A stretch of DNA of 64,000 bases from positions 24,787-88,786 of the forward strand of contig JARLJF010000025.1 of the NCBI GenBank assembly GCA_031291335.1. Reading direction: 5' to 3'. Each line of letters starts with the position of its first letter. The first letter of the stretch is position 1. This document shows positions 44,789-53,325 of this stretch, piece after piece. Made by a program: the position numbers and the translations under genes. The stretch is from Pandoraea sp. (lineage in GTDB: Bacteria; Pseudomonadota; Gammaproteobacteria; Burkholderiales; Burkholderiaceae). The notes under the pieces are model-generated. The model saw nothing but the letters and a program-made list of their open reading frames with translations, was not told the DNA's origin and made no database searches.

Positions 44789-45931
44789 TTAATCGTGGGT
44801 CGGGAATTGCGGGGCCCCCCTATCGACCTCGCCAAGTATTCTGAAATACTCGGCGATCACCAATCGCTCGTCGAAATTGTGCGCTACTTTAGCACGCCCA
44901 GCCCCCCCGACCTCCGTAAGATCACGGGATGACATGGCCGCCACACGCTTCATTTGCGTTGCCAATGCGCTTGAATTCTGTGGGGGTACCACCCACCCCG
45001 TCACGCCTTCAGTCACCACTTCGCGACACCCTTGAACGTCGGTCGTGATCACCGGGCGTCCCATCGCACTTGCTTCGAGCAACGTTCGAGACAAGCCTTC
45101 GCGGTACGATGGCAGCACGATGCAGTGCGCTTGCGCGATGAAGGGACGCACTTCCTGGGTTACGCCCAGGTACTCTACAAGCCCCTCCCGCTCCCATTCG
45201 GCAACTTGCTCACGTGAGATCGCTGTCGGGTTTTCCACGTCTGCAGGCCCTAGCAACTGGAACCGCAGGTGGGGCATCGACGCCTTGAGCGTGCGCGCGG
45301 CATCTACGAACTCCAGCACGCCTTTGTCGCGTAATAGCCGCGCAATCAGCAGAAATCGGAAGGTGCCGTCGTCTGATGGCCATGGCGCGCGGGCAAAATG
45401 ATCGAGATTCACCCCTTCTCCGGGAAGCAGGCGCGCTTTGCGTATATCTACCAGTCCGCCTCTGACCATGGCATCGAAGTCCGCGTCGTTGAGCAACCAG
45501 TTTTCCAGCGTGTGCCGGAATGCATACCGGTACAGCAGGCGCACGACGTGCGTAATGAGCGACTTATTGATGAAAACGGTGCCCATGCCCGTCGTAATGG
45601 ACACCGACGGAATGCCTGCCCAATGGGCGGCCACGGCACCGTAAATATTCGGTTTGATCGTGTAGTGAAAGCACACGGCTGGGCGAATTCGCCGGTACAG
45701 ACGATACAGACGCGTCGTCAGAGCGATGTCCTGAAGTGGATTCTGACCTTTCGAAGCCATCGGCATGATGTGTACCGTGCAACCCATTTCGCGCAGCAAG
45801 GGCGAATAGTCGTCATCGGGCGCGACGACATGGACCGGATGCCCGTCGGCGAGCAGCGCACGGATGGGACCGCCACGAAAGTTGTGAATCGACCAGAACG
45901 AGTTTGAGCAGAAAAGAACGGGTGCTTGCAT
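44789..45931 (-). CDS. Glycosyltransferase family 4 protein
   Basis: This 380-residue cytosolic GT-B enzyme starts MQAPVLFCSNSFWSIHNFRG. The acceptor half has CFHYTIKPNIYGAVAAHWAG. The donor half has LLIARLLRDKGVLEFVDAAR, LLGPADVENP and the EX7E region VLPSYREGLSRTLLEASAMG. It resembles PglA/WbaZ-type HexNAc transferases adding the second sugar of a lipid-linked oligosaccharide. Start ATG 45931 is five bases after the preceding gene's stop; the long upstream frame overlaps that gene and is not real. It is part of a four-gene run with the two glycosyltransferases and the flippase. Confidence 0.9.
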   Translation of the reverse strand: MQAPVLFCSNSFWSIHNFRGGPIRALLADGHPVHVVAPDDDYSPLLREMGCTVHIMPMASKGQNPLQDIALTTRLYRLYRRIRPAVCFHYTIKPNIYGAVAAHWAGIPSVSITTGMGTVFINKSLITHVVRLLYRYAFRHTLENWLLNDADFDAMVRGGLVDIRKARLLPGEGVNLDHFARAPWPSDDGTFRFLLIARLLRDKGVLEFVDAARTLKASMPHLRFQLLGPADVENPTAISREQVAEWEREGLVEYLGVTQEVRPFIAQAHCIVLPSYREGLSRTLLEASAMGRPVITTDVQGCREVVTEGVTGWVVPPQNSSALATQMKRVAAMSSRDLTEVGGAGRAKVAHNFDERLVIAEYFRILGEVDRGAPQFPTHD

Positions 45932-45936
45932 GGGAT

Positions 45937-47067
45937 TCAGTGGGTTGCGGCACGTGCCATGGCCAGACGGGCATAAGTGTCGAGCCAGCGCGTGACGACA
46001 GCCTCGAGGGAGTAACCAGCGACGATGCGTTCGCGATTGGCGGTGCCGGCGGCCTGCCGCACGCTTACGTCGGCGCACAGGTGGCGAATCAGGGCGTCGC
46101 CCAGCGCCTGGGCATCGCCCACGGGCACCAGGGTGTTGTTGGCGCCAGTACCCACCAGTTCGCGCACGCCCCCGCAATCGGTCGACACAACAGGCAAGCC
46201 GCTGGCCATCGCCTCGCCGATCACGAGCGGCAAGCCTTCCCAGGCGGATGACATCGCGTACACATCTGCGGCGCACATCCACTGCGCGATGTCGTTGCGA
46301 CGCCCGAGCAACGTGATGGCAGGGGCAAGTCCGCGGGCATCGACAAGCGCCTGCATCGAGGGCCGCAGTGGCCCGTCGCCGGCGATAAACAGGCGCGCTT
46401 CGGGCAGTGCACACAACACGCGCGAGAACGCGTCGATCAGCGTCGGGTAGTCCTTTGCTTCGACCATACGGCCGGCGGCAAAGACGATGGGCATCGCTTC
46501 GGACGACGTCGATTGAAGGTTGGCACGCCACTGCGAACGTGTTTGCGCGTCGGGGTGGTAGCGCGTCGTGTCGATGCCGTTGGGCATGCTCTCGATACGT
46601 GCCGACGGGGCTGCGCGTTGCGCAATGAAGGCGGCTACCGCGTCGTCACTGACGTTGGTCGTCAAATCTGACCAGCGGTCGGTCAGCCTGTAGGCCAGCA
46701 TTCGCAGACGACCCCCTTCGTTACGGCTGTGGGCACTCGTTACGAGCACGGGCATGCTAACAAACCAGCGCGCCACGCGGGCGAGTACGTTGGCGTGCAC
46801 CATGTGGGCGTGCACGACGTCCGGCTTCCATACCCGCACTTGCGAGACGAACCGCCGCAAGGCACACGCGAGCGACCACGGTGTCTTGCCAGCCTTGAGT
46901 TCGGTAAGCGTGAGCCGTGGCGAAGCCGGCAAATCGATGGCGCAAGCGCCCGTCAGCGAGATCAGATTGACGTCATGACCGCGAGCGAGAAACCCTCGGG
47001 CGAGATCGGCCACCTGGGTCTCTGCGCCGCCCAATTGCAGACCGGTGACGAACAGAACGATCTTCAT
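45937..47067 (-). CDS. Glycosyltransferase family 4 protein
   Basis: This 376-residue GT-B enzyme opens with MKIVLFVTGLQLGGAETQVADL, the common N-terminus of GT4 surface-glycan transferases. It continues with VHAHMVHANVLARVARW, the donor-site AAGRMVEAKDYPTLIDAF and the EX7E motif SSAWEGLPLVIGEAMASG. Start ATG 47067 has a strong ggaggg ribosome site and overlaps the stop of the upstream glycosyltransferase (ATGA). Sugar specificity cannot be told. Confidence 0.92.
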   Translation of the reverse strand: MKIVLFVTGLQLGGAETQVADLARGFLARGHDVNLISLTGACAIDLPASPRLTLTELKAGKTPWSLACALRRFVSQVRVWKPDVVHAHMVHANVLARVARWFVSMPVLVTSAHSRNEGGRLRMLAYRLTDRWSDLTTNVSDDAVAAFIAQRAAPSARIESMPNGIDTTRYHPDAQTRSQWRANLQSTSSEAMPIVFAAGRMVEAKDYPTLIDAFSRVLCALPEARLFIAGDGPLRPSMQALVDARGLAPAITLLGRRNDIAQWMCAADVYAMSSAWEGLPLVIGEAMASGLPVVSTDCGGVRELVGTGANNTLVPVGDAQALGDALIRHLCADVSVRQAAGTANRERIVAGYSLEAVVTRWLDTYARLAMARAATH

Positions 47068-48197
47068 CGCGCGCCCTCCGGTGCCTGGCTGCCAGCCCAG
47101 AGCGCTTCCCAACGGGCCGCGATGGTATCGGCGCGGAAGTCCTGTGCGTGGGCGTAGCCGGCCAGTCCGAGCTGGCGACGCAGCGACGCGTCGCCAATGA
47201 GCCGGAACAACGCGCGGGCCAGCGCTTCGATGTCGCCGTCGTCCACGACGAGGCTGTCGACTTCGTTGTGCAACAGCGCGCGCGGGCCGGCGTCGGCGGC
47301 ATAGGCGACGACGGGCACCGCATACGCCTTCGTTTCGATCAGCACCAGCCCGAAGCTCTCGCGGCGCGACGGCAGACAGTAGATCGACGCTCGCGCATAG
47401 TACTGCGCGATATCGGCCACGGCGGGCAGCATCTCGACGCGATCGGCAACGCCTGCCTCGCGCGCTTGTGCGAGCAGCGATTCGCGCAGCGGACCGTCGC
47501 CCACGACACGCACTTGCCAACCGGGGGCGTCATGCGCGATGCGCGCCCAGGCGTCGATCAATCGGTCGAAGCCCTTTTCCGGCACCAGACGTCCGACGGC
47601 CAGAATGCAGCGCTCGTCATTGTGCTCGGGCGCCGTATCGGGAATCGCAATGCCGAGCGGATTGGGCATCGTGACGAACTGCGCACGGGCATTCGAATGG
47701 TGCGCTTGCCACGCGGCCCGATCGGCATCCGTCAGGACAACGACGGCATCGTACCGACGTGCCGCCAGCGCACGCGCCCATCGGCGCGCGCGTCGGCCCA
47801 GGTCGCTGGCGTAGGTGCTGTGCTCCCAGGCGATGCGCTGCAGCGGCAGGCCGAGCGTGGCGGGCACCGTGTAGAGCGCGAGCATCGGGTCGACGTCGAT
47901 CATTACCTCGATGGCGTGTTCGCGCGCGTAACGCCGCACTTGCCGCACGATGGACAGATAGTGATGCTTGAAAGCCACGCGCTCGGCGAACATCGCGTGG
48001 TGCGTCACACCGGGCGCCAATGGGAAGACGGGCGTATGGCCCCACAGCGAGAGCACGTGCACGCGATGGCCGCGCGCTGCGAGCGCATTGGCCAGCGTGG
48101 CCGTGGCGCGCTCGGCACCGGCGAACGCCGCGAGCGTGCCCGTGAACAGACAGAGGGTGCGGGGGACGGTGGGCGTCGGGGTCTGAGCCAGTGTCAT
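47064..48197 (-). CDS. Glycosyltransferase family 4 protein
   Basis: This 377-residue GT-B enzyme has an acceptor half beginning RTLCLFTGTLAAFAGAERAT, AWEHSTYAS in the middle, and the donor half AVGRLVPEKGFDRLIDAWAR with EX7E in PSRRESFGLVLIETKAYAVP. It resembles galactosyl- or GalNAc-transferases of the WbpY/PglJ/AmsD sort (GT4). The start at ATG 48197 lies 4 bp from the flippase stop; the longer frame is the flippase's shadow. It overlaps the next glycosyltransferase by 4 bp, so the run is tightly coupled. Confidence 0.91.
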   Translation of the reverse strand: MTLAQTPTPTVPRTLCLFTGTLAAFAGAERATATLANALAARGHRVHVLSLWGHTPVFPLAPGVTHHAMFAERVAFKHHYLSIVRQVRRYAREHAIEVMIDVDPMLALYTVPATLGLPLQRIAWEHSTYASDLGRRARRWARALAARRYDAVVVLTDADRAAWQAHHSNARAQFVTMPNPLGIAIPDTAPEHNDERCILAVGRLVPEKGFDRLIDAWARIAHDAPGWQVRVVGDGPLRESLLAQAREAGVADRVEMLPAVADIAQYYARASIYCLPSRRESFGLVLIETKAYAVPVVAYAADAGPRALLHNEVDSLVVDDGDIEALARALFRLIGDASLRRQLGLAGYAHAQDFRADTIAARWEALWAGSQAPEGAR

Positions 48198-48201
48198 TGC
48201 G

Positions 48202-49419
48202 TCAGTCCCGACGAAGCAGCCAGACGCCGAGCACCAGCGCGGCCGCATAGCCTGCGCCGAAGCCGAGGGCGCCAGCGAGCGCACCGAGTTGCGGCGCGAG
48301 TCCACGAACGACCACGAACGCCACCACGGCGGCACACAGCCATTTGGTGATGACCCAGCGTCCGGCACCGCGACGGATCAGCGTCAGGTTCAGGGCGGCA
48401 TCGGCGAACACGAGAATCCCCATGAGTGCCGACACGCGCAGAATTTGGGCTGACTCGGCGAATCCCGCGCCGTAAATCAGATGCACGATCCAGGGGGCGA
48501 GCAACGCAATCGGAACCGCCAGGCTGGCGCCTGCGGCCACCATCAGCCACACCGCTCGCACGGTGTTGCGGCGGGCGGTGGCATTGTCTGCCGTCTGGAA
48601 AATCAATTGCGGTGCCAGCGAATTGGCGATGATCGGTGCAACGAGTACGAAGTTTTCCGTGATCTGCATGGCTGCGGCGTAGGCGCCCAACTCCGACAGC
48701 GGAATGAGGGGCTTGAGCACGAGCTGATCGATGCGCTTGAAGACGATCATGAGCATCAGTCCGCCCCAGAACGTCATGCCGCTGGTGAGCAGATCGGTCA
48801 ATAGCTTGCGTTGCCAGATCACCGGGGTCTTCGGCGAATGCTTCAGGTAATAGCGCACGAGGAGCGCGGCGGCCACGATGGCCTCGACGGCATAGACAAC
48901 GGCGAACGCGGCAACGTCTGCGTGCATCGCGAACAGAATGGCTACCAGTGCGAGCTTCACCCCCAGCCCGCAGAGATTGGCCGTCACGCTCGGCCGGTTG
49001 AACGTGCGCGCCTGCAGCCACGCGATCACGATGCCGAAGGGCTCGCGGAACCAGAGTGCCGCGCCGAGCCAGAGGGCGACGGCTACCAGATCGGACTCTG
49101 CAAAGCCGAGGAGGTAGATAGCGAGAATCGTGTAGGCGACGGCGGCGGCGGCCATGCGCAGCACGAAGGCGTGCGCGATGACGGTGCGTTGGTCGGCCTC
49201 GGACTTGCCGACCAGACGCGGCACCACAACCTCGCTGCCGCACAGCAGCGTGAGGGAGGCGGCGAGGAATACGAGGGATTGCGCGTATTGAAACAGGCCG
49301 AACTGCGCGGCGCCGAGACTACGGGCCAGAAGGCCGGACACTACGATGCCGCCGACGATCTGCGCGCCGCGCTCGGTCAGCATCCAGAGGATGTTTCGAA
49401 TGATGATGCGATAGGGCAT
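48202..49419 (-). CDS. Wzx-type polysaccharide/oligosaccharide flippase
   Basis: This 405-residue protein has about 12 hydrophobic helices of the MOP superfamily: NILWMLTERGAQIVGGIVVS at the start, LGAAQFGLFQYAQSLVFLAA, and late LIYGAGFAESAQILRVSALM. It should move the undecaprenyl-linked glycan to the periplasm. I start at ATG 49419 (MPYRIII); 13 extra codons upstream run toward a terminator-like hairpin at 49461. It is first in the minus-strand glycan operon (flippase, three glycosyltransferases, two WecA-like genes). No polymerase gene accompanies it. Confidence 0.88.
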   Translation of the reverse strand: MPYRIIIRNILWMLTERGAQIVGGIVVSGLLARSLGAAQFGLFQYAQSLVFLAASLTLLCGSEVVVPRLVGKSEADQRTVIAHAFVLRMAAAAVAYTILAIYLLGFAESDLVAVALWLGAALWFREPFGIVIAWLQARTFNRPSVTANLCGLGVKLALVAILFAMHADVAAFAVVYAVEAIVAAALLVRYYLKHSPKTPVIWQRKLLTDLLTSGMTFWGGLMLMIVFKRIDQLVLKPLIPLSELGAYAAAMQITENFVLVAPIIANSLAPQLIFQTADNATARRNTVRAVWLMVAAGASLAVPIALLAPWIVHLIYGAGFAESAQILRVSALMGILVFADAALNLTLIRRGAGRWVITKWLCAAVVAFVVVRGLAPQLGALAGALGFGAGYAAALVLGVWLLRRD

Positions 49420-49772
49420 GTGGCGCTCGCGCGGCTCACTCGTTCTCAAGATAAGCAAAAACCGGCCTTGTGAGGCCGGTGCTGGGGGACTTCACGCGCT
49501 TGTCACGTCGCGCGGCTATGGATTGTAGGCCATGACTGACAAGGGTTTCGGGCTGTGCCGCAGTGCGGCGAAGTCCCGTATAATTTTAGCGTAATGCAGC
49601 CGTTCCCGGCCGGGCTTCCTGCCGGGATTTGACGTTTGCGGCGCGCCCGGCGCGTTCTTCGTGGCCAAGGTGCTTCGCAACTTCCGGCCCGTATCGGGTT
49701 CGGGCAGGCAACAGGCCGGGCCCCCCGCTTCGGATGCTAATTTCTCCCCTCGTTTCCGAGAGACGCTTTCCC
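49420..49772. other. Divergent promoter region between glycan operon and pgm
   Basis: This 353-bp gap contains a minus-strand terminator-like hairpin at 49461-49480, a perfect TATAAT at 49579-49584 usable by the plus-strand pgm gene, and a TACAAT on the minus strand at about 49524-49529 that could serve the glycan operon. No gene is seen. Confidence 0.5.
49461..49480 (-). terminator. Terminator-like hairpin in the leader of the glycan operon
   Basis: accggcct (49461-49468) pairs with aggccggt (49473-49480) around a 4-nt loop. On the minus strand it is followed by tttttgctt, a textbook intrinsic terminator, yet it lies upstream of the flippase start, with no minus-strand gene further upstream. 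It may be an attenuator or a relic. Confidence 0.6.
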
Positions 49773-51170
49773 ATGACGCAAACCACGCAAGTTTCACCTG
49801 CGATTTTCAAGGCATACGACATTCGCGGTATCGTCGGCAAGACCCTGGATGCCAACGTTGCGAACCTGATCGGCCGTGCGTTCGGCACCGCGCTGCGTCG
49901 CGAAGGCGGCAATGCCGTCGTCGTCGGCCGCGATGGTCGCCTGTCCGGCCCAGAACTTGTCAGCGCACTCTCCGACGGCCTGCGCGCCGCAGGTGTCGAC
50001 GTGGTCGATATCGGCGTCGTCGTCACGCCGATGGTGTATTTCGCGACGAACGTCACGCTGCATGGCCGGGTGGTCGATTCCGGCATCATGGTCACGGGCA
50101 GCCACAACCCGCCGGACTACAACGGTTTCAAGATGGTGCTGCGCGGCCGCGCGATCTATGGCGATGCGATTCAAGGCCTGGCGAAACTGATCGAGCAGCA
50201 GGACTTCGAAACGGGCCAGGGCACGTACACGGCCGATGAAATCGGCGAGTCGTACCGCGCGCGTATCGCCAACGATGTGCATCTGGCGCGTCCGATGAAG
50301 ATCGCCGTGGATTGCGGCAACGGCGTGGCGGGAGCTTATGCACCGGCGCTGTTCCAGGCGCTCGGTTGCGACGTTGTCGAACTGTTCTGCGATGTGGACG
50401 GCACGTTCCCGAACCATCACCCGGACCCTGCCCATCCTGAAAATCTTCAGGACCTGATCAAGACGCTGCAGACGACCGATGCCGAAATCGGTCTGGCGTT
50501 CGATGGCGACGGCGACCGTCTGGGCGTGGTCACCAAGGATGGTCAGATCATCTATCCGGATCGCCAGTTGATGCTTTTCGCCGCTGACGTGCTGAGTCGC
50601 AACCCGGGCGAGAAGATCATCTACGACGTGAAGTGCACGCGCAATCTCGCCGAGTGGGTGCGCGAGCATGGCGGCGAGCCGCTCATGTGGAAGACGGGCC
50701 ACTCGCTGGTCAAGGCCAAGCTCAAGGAAACGGGCGCACCGCTTGCGGGCGAGATGAGCGGTCACGTGTTCTTCAAGGATCGTTGGTACGGCTTTGACGA
50801 TGGCCTGTACACGGGCGCGCGTCTGCTTGAAATCCTGTCGAAGACGGCCGATCCGAGCGCCGTGCTCAACGCGTTGCCCAATTCGATTTCCACACCTGAG
50901 TTGCAGATCCCGCTGGCCGAAGGCGAGAACTTCGAACTGATCGACAAGCTGCGTGAAACCGCCAAGTTCGAAGGCGCACAGGACGTTATCACGATCGACG
51001 GCGTGCGTGTCGAATATCCGGATGGTTTCGGTCTGGCTCGTTCGTCGAACACCACGCCGGTGGTTGTGTTGCGCTTCGAGGCCGATAGCGAAGCGGCGAT
51101 CAAGCGCATTCAGGACGACTTCCGCCGCGCCATTCTGGCGGTCAAGTCCGACGCAAAGCTGCCGTTCTGA
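49773..51170 (+). CDS. Phosphomannomutase/phosphoglucomutase
   Basis: This 465-residue enzyme of the alpha-D-phosphohexomutase family shows the catalytic phosphoserine loop TGSHNPPDYNGFKM, the Mg2+ loop FDGDGDRLGVV, the sugar loop GEMSGHVFFKD and the C-terminal phosphate loop RSSNTTPVVVLRFE. It resembles AlgC, which interconverts mannose and glucose 1-/6-phosphates for LPS and exopolysaccharide precursors. ATG 49773 is the start; the frame upstream of it passes through the promoter. It is divergent from the glycan operon and followed by waaC. Confidence 0.96.
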   Translation: MTQTTQVSPAIFKAYDIRGIVGKTLDANVANLIGRAFGTALRREGGNAVVVGRDGRLSGPELVSALSDGLRAAGVDVVDIGVVVTPMVYFATNVTLHGRVVDSGIMVTGSHNPPDYNGFKMVLRGRAIYGDAIQGLAKLIEQQDFETGQGTYTADEIGESYRARIANDVHLARPMKIAVDCGNGVAGAYAPALFQALGCDVVELFCDVDGTFPNHHPDPAHPENLQDLIKTLQTTDAEIGLAFDGDGDRLGVVTKDGQIIYPDRQLMLFAADVLSRNPGEKIIYDVKCTRNLAEWVREHGGEPLMWKTGHSLVKAKLKETGAPLAGEMSGHVFFKDRWYGFDDGLYTGARLLEILSKTADPSAVLNALPNSISTPELQIPLAEGENFELIDKLRETAKFEGAQDVITIDGVRVEYPDGFGLARSSNTTPVVVLRFEADSEAAIKRIQDDFRRAILAVKSDAKLPF

Positions 51171-51412
51171 GGTAAGGCCGGGGACACCTCCGGCCAATTC
51201 CACACCTGGACGCTCTGATGCTCTGACGCTTCGGCACCTCGGCGGCGTGGTACGAGCGCCTGATGCCGGGCGCAGGAGGCCGCAAGTCAGCCGTAAGGTT
51301 GCCATAAGGGTGCCGTGGCGAGAACGATGGCGGCAAAGATGTCCGGCGGGCCGGGTCGGGGTAAAATCGCCGTTTTGCTCACGAGGCCCGGCCGAACCGC
51401 CGGAGCGTTCGG

Positions 51413-52432
51413 TTGCAGGTTCTGATCGTCAAAGTCTCGTCGCTCGGCGACGTCGTCCATAACATGCCCGTGGTGCAGGACATTCTGCGCCAGTATCCTG
51501 ACGCCCAGATCGACTGGGTGGTGGAAGAGGGCTTCGTCGACCTCGTCAAACTCGTGCGCGGTGTGCGCCGGGTCATCCCCTTCGCCCTTCGCCGCTGGCG
51601 CAAGAAGCCGCTCGCGGCAAGCACCTGGCAGGAGATCGGCAAATTCCGCCGCTCGCTGCGCGAAACCCCCTACGACTTCGTGATCGACACGCAAGGCCTG
51701 GTCAAGACCGGCTGGATTGCGCGCACGGCACGTGGCCCCGTGTGGGGGCTGGGCAACCGGACCGAGGGGGCCAGCTATGAGTGGCCGGTGCGTTACCTGT
51801 ACCGTCACATGGTGCGTATTGAACCGCATACCCATGTGGTGACGCGCTCGCGGCTGCTGGTCGCCGAGGCGATGGGCTTCAAGGTGCCGGGCGAAATCGA
51901 CTTCGGTATCGCTACCGAACGGGCGGATCACAGCCAGTGCCCCGACCGTCCGTACGCGGTATTTGTGCATGCGACGTCGCGCGACGACAAGACCTGGCCG
52001 GAAGACGACTGGATTGCGCTGGGCCGGGATCTGGCCGCGCAGGGCTTTCTGATCGTGTTGCCGTGGGGCAGTGCCGCCGAGCATGACGTTTCGCTGCGGC
52101 TGGCGGCGGCGCTGGGCAGCGATGCCTGGGTGCCGCCAAAGATGAACCTGTCGCAGGTCGTCGGCCTCATCGATCGCGGCGCAATCACCGTAGGCGTGGA
52201 CACCGGTTTGGTACATATTGCCGCAGCACTGAACCGTCCGACCATCGAGCTATACAATTTCAGCACCGCGTGGCGCACCGGTGGATTCTGGTCGCCGCGC
52301 ATCATCAATCTTGGCGACGCCGAACACAAGCCAACGCTCGCGCAAGTGCGCGACGCCGTGCGCCAACTCGCACCGTCGCTGCCATCTGTCACGAGTGGCG
52401 ACGCCACGTCCGGGGAGGGCCGAAGCGCATGA
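51413..52432 (+). CDS. waaC: Lipopolysaccharide heptosyltransferase I
   Basis: This 339-residue GT9 enzyme adds the first heptose to Kdo2-lipid A. It has the start VLIVKVSSLGDVVHNMPVV, FVHATSRDDKTWPEDDW in the nucleotide-binding half, and VGVDTGLVHIAAALNRPTIE, the GT9 donor signature. The start codon is TTG at 51413 behind ggag (51402-51405). Its stop overlaps the kdoO start (ATGA), so the three inner-core genes waaC-kdoO-waaA form one coupled unit. Confidence 0.96.
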   Translation: MQVLIVKVSSLGDVVHNMPVVQDILRQYPDAQIDWVVEEGFVDLVKLVRGVRRVIPFALRRWRKKPLAASTWQEIGKFRRSLRETPYDFVIDTQGLVKTGWIARTARGPVWGLGNRTEGASYEWPVRYLYRHMVRIEPHTHVVTRSRLLVAEAMGFKVPGEIDFGIATERADHSQCPDRPYAVFVHATSRDDKTWPEDDWIALGRDLAAQGFLIVLPWGSAAEHDVSLRLAAALGSDAWVPPKMNLSQVVGLIDRGAITVGVDTGLVHIAAALNRPTIELYNFSTAWRTGGFWSPRIINLGDAEHKPTLAQVRDAVRQLAPSLPSVTSGDATSGEGRSA

Positions 52433-53325
52433 GCCAAACGAACGAAAGCAACCAGATCGTCACCGTCGAATCCGGCAACTGGCAAGGTGGACAACTGTCG
52501 ATACCGCGCGAGACGCTGGTAGCCGATGTCGAGGCAGGCAAGGTGCTGTACTTTCCGCATCTGGCCTTCGCCATCGATACCGCGGAACAGCGCCTGCTCG
52601 ATCCGGCGATTGCCGATCCGAAGCGCAAGAACATCAGCCTTGATCCCAGGACCGACGCGCTCGTGGGCGTGGCCGCAGACGATGCCACGCAGCGTGCCGT
52701 CCATGCATTGGTCAAGCGTTACTACACGCAGGCAAGCAGTCTGATCGACGGTCTGTTGCCCGAGTATCGCGGCAAGTTGCGCGCGGCGCCGACGAGCCTG
52801 CGTCTGCATCAGGTCGAAACGCGTCAGACGTCGTGGCGCAAGGACGACAGCCGCCTGCACGTCGACGCCTTCCCGTCGCGCCCGAACTACGGCGAGCGCA
52901 TCCTGCGCGTGTTCACCAACATCAACCCGGCCGGTCAACCGCGCGTCTGGCGCGTGGGCGAGCCGTTCGAAGCGGTGGCCGAGCGGTTCCTGCCGAAAGT
53001 GCCGACGCAATGGCCGGGGTCCGCATGGCTGCAGAACGCCGTGGGTATCACGAAGCGTCCGCGCAGCGGTTACGACCACATCATGCTGCACCTGCATGAC
53101 GGCATGAAAGCCGACATGGGCTACCAGCGCGATGCCGACCAGCAGACCATGCCGTTCCCGCCGGGCAGCGTGTGGGTGTGCTTCTCCGATCAGACGTCGC
53201 ACGCCGTGATGTCGGGCCAATTCATGATGGAACAGACCTTCTTCCTGCCCGCCGAAGCGATGGTGCACCCCGAGTGCTCGCCGCTGGCGGTGTTGCAACG
53301 CCTCACGCATCGCGCGCTCATCTGA
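52429..53325 (+). CDS. kdoO: Kdo hydroxylase (Fe(II)/2-oxoglutarate dioxygenase)
   Basis: This 298-residue enzyme matches KdoO, which hydroxylates C3 of a Kdo residue to give the Ko sugar found in Burkholderia and Yersinia inner core. The facial triad is visible: HVD in RLHVDAFPSRP and the distal His in DQTSHAVMSGQF, plus an Arg-rich 2-oxoglutarate site region. The central WPGSAWLQNAVGITKRPRSG is characteristic. It overlaps waaC by 4 bp and its stop abuts the waaA ATG without a gap, a context that firmly supports the role. Confidence 0.95.
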   Translation: MSQTNESNQIVTVESGNWQGGQLSIPRETLVADVEAGKVLYFPHLAFAIDTAEQRLLDPAIADPKRKNISLDPRTDALVGVAADDATQRAVHALVKRYYTQASSLIDGLLPEYRGKLRAAPTSLRLHQVETRQTSWRKDDSRLHVDAFPSRPNYGERILRVFTNINPAGQPRVWRVGEPFEAVAERFLPKVPTQWPGSAWLQNAVGITKRPRSGYDHIMLHLHDGMKADMGYQRDADQQTMPFPPGSVWVCFSDQTSHAVMSGQFMMEQTFFLPAEAMVHPECSPLAVLQRLTHRALI

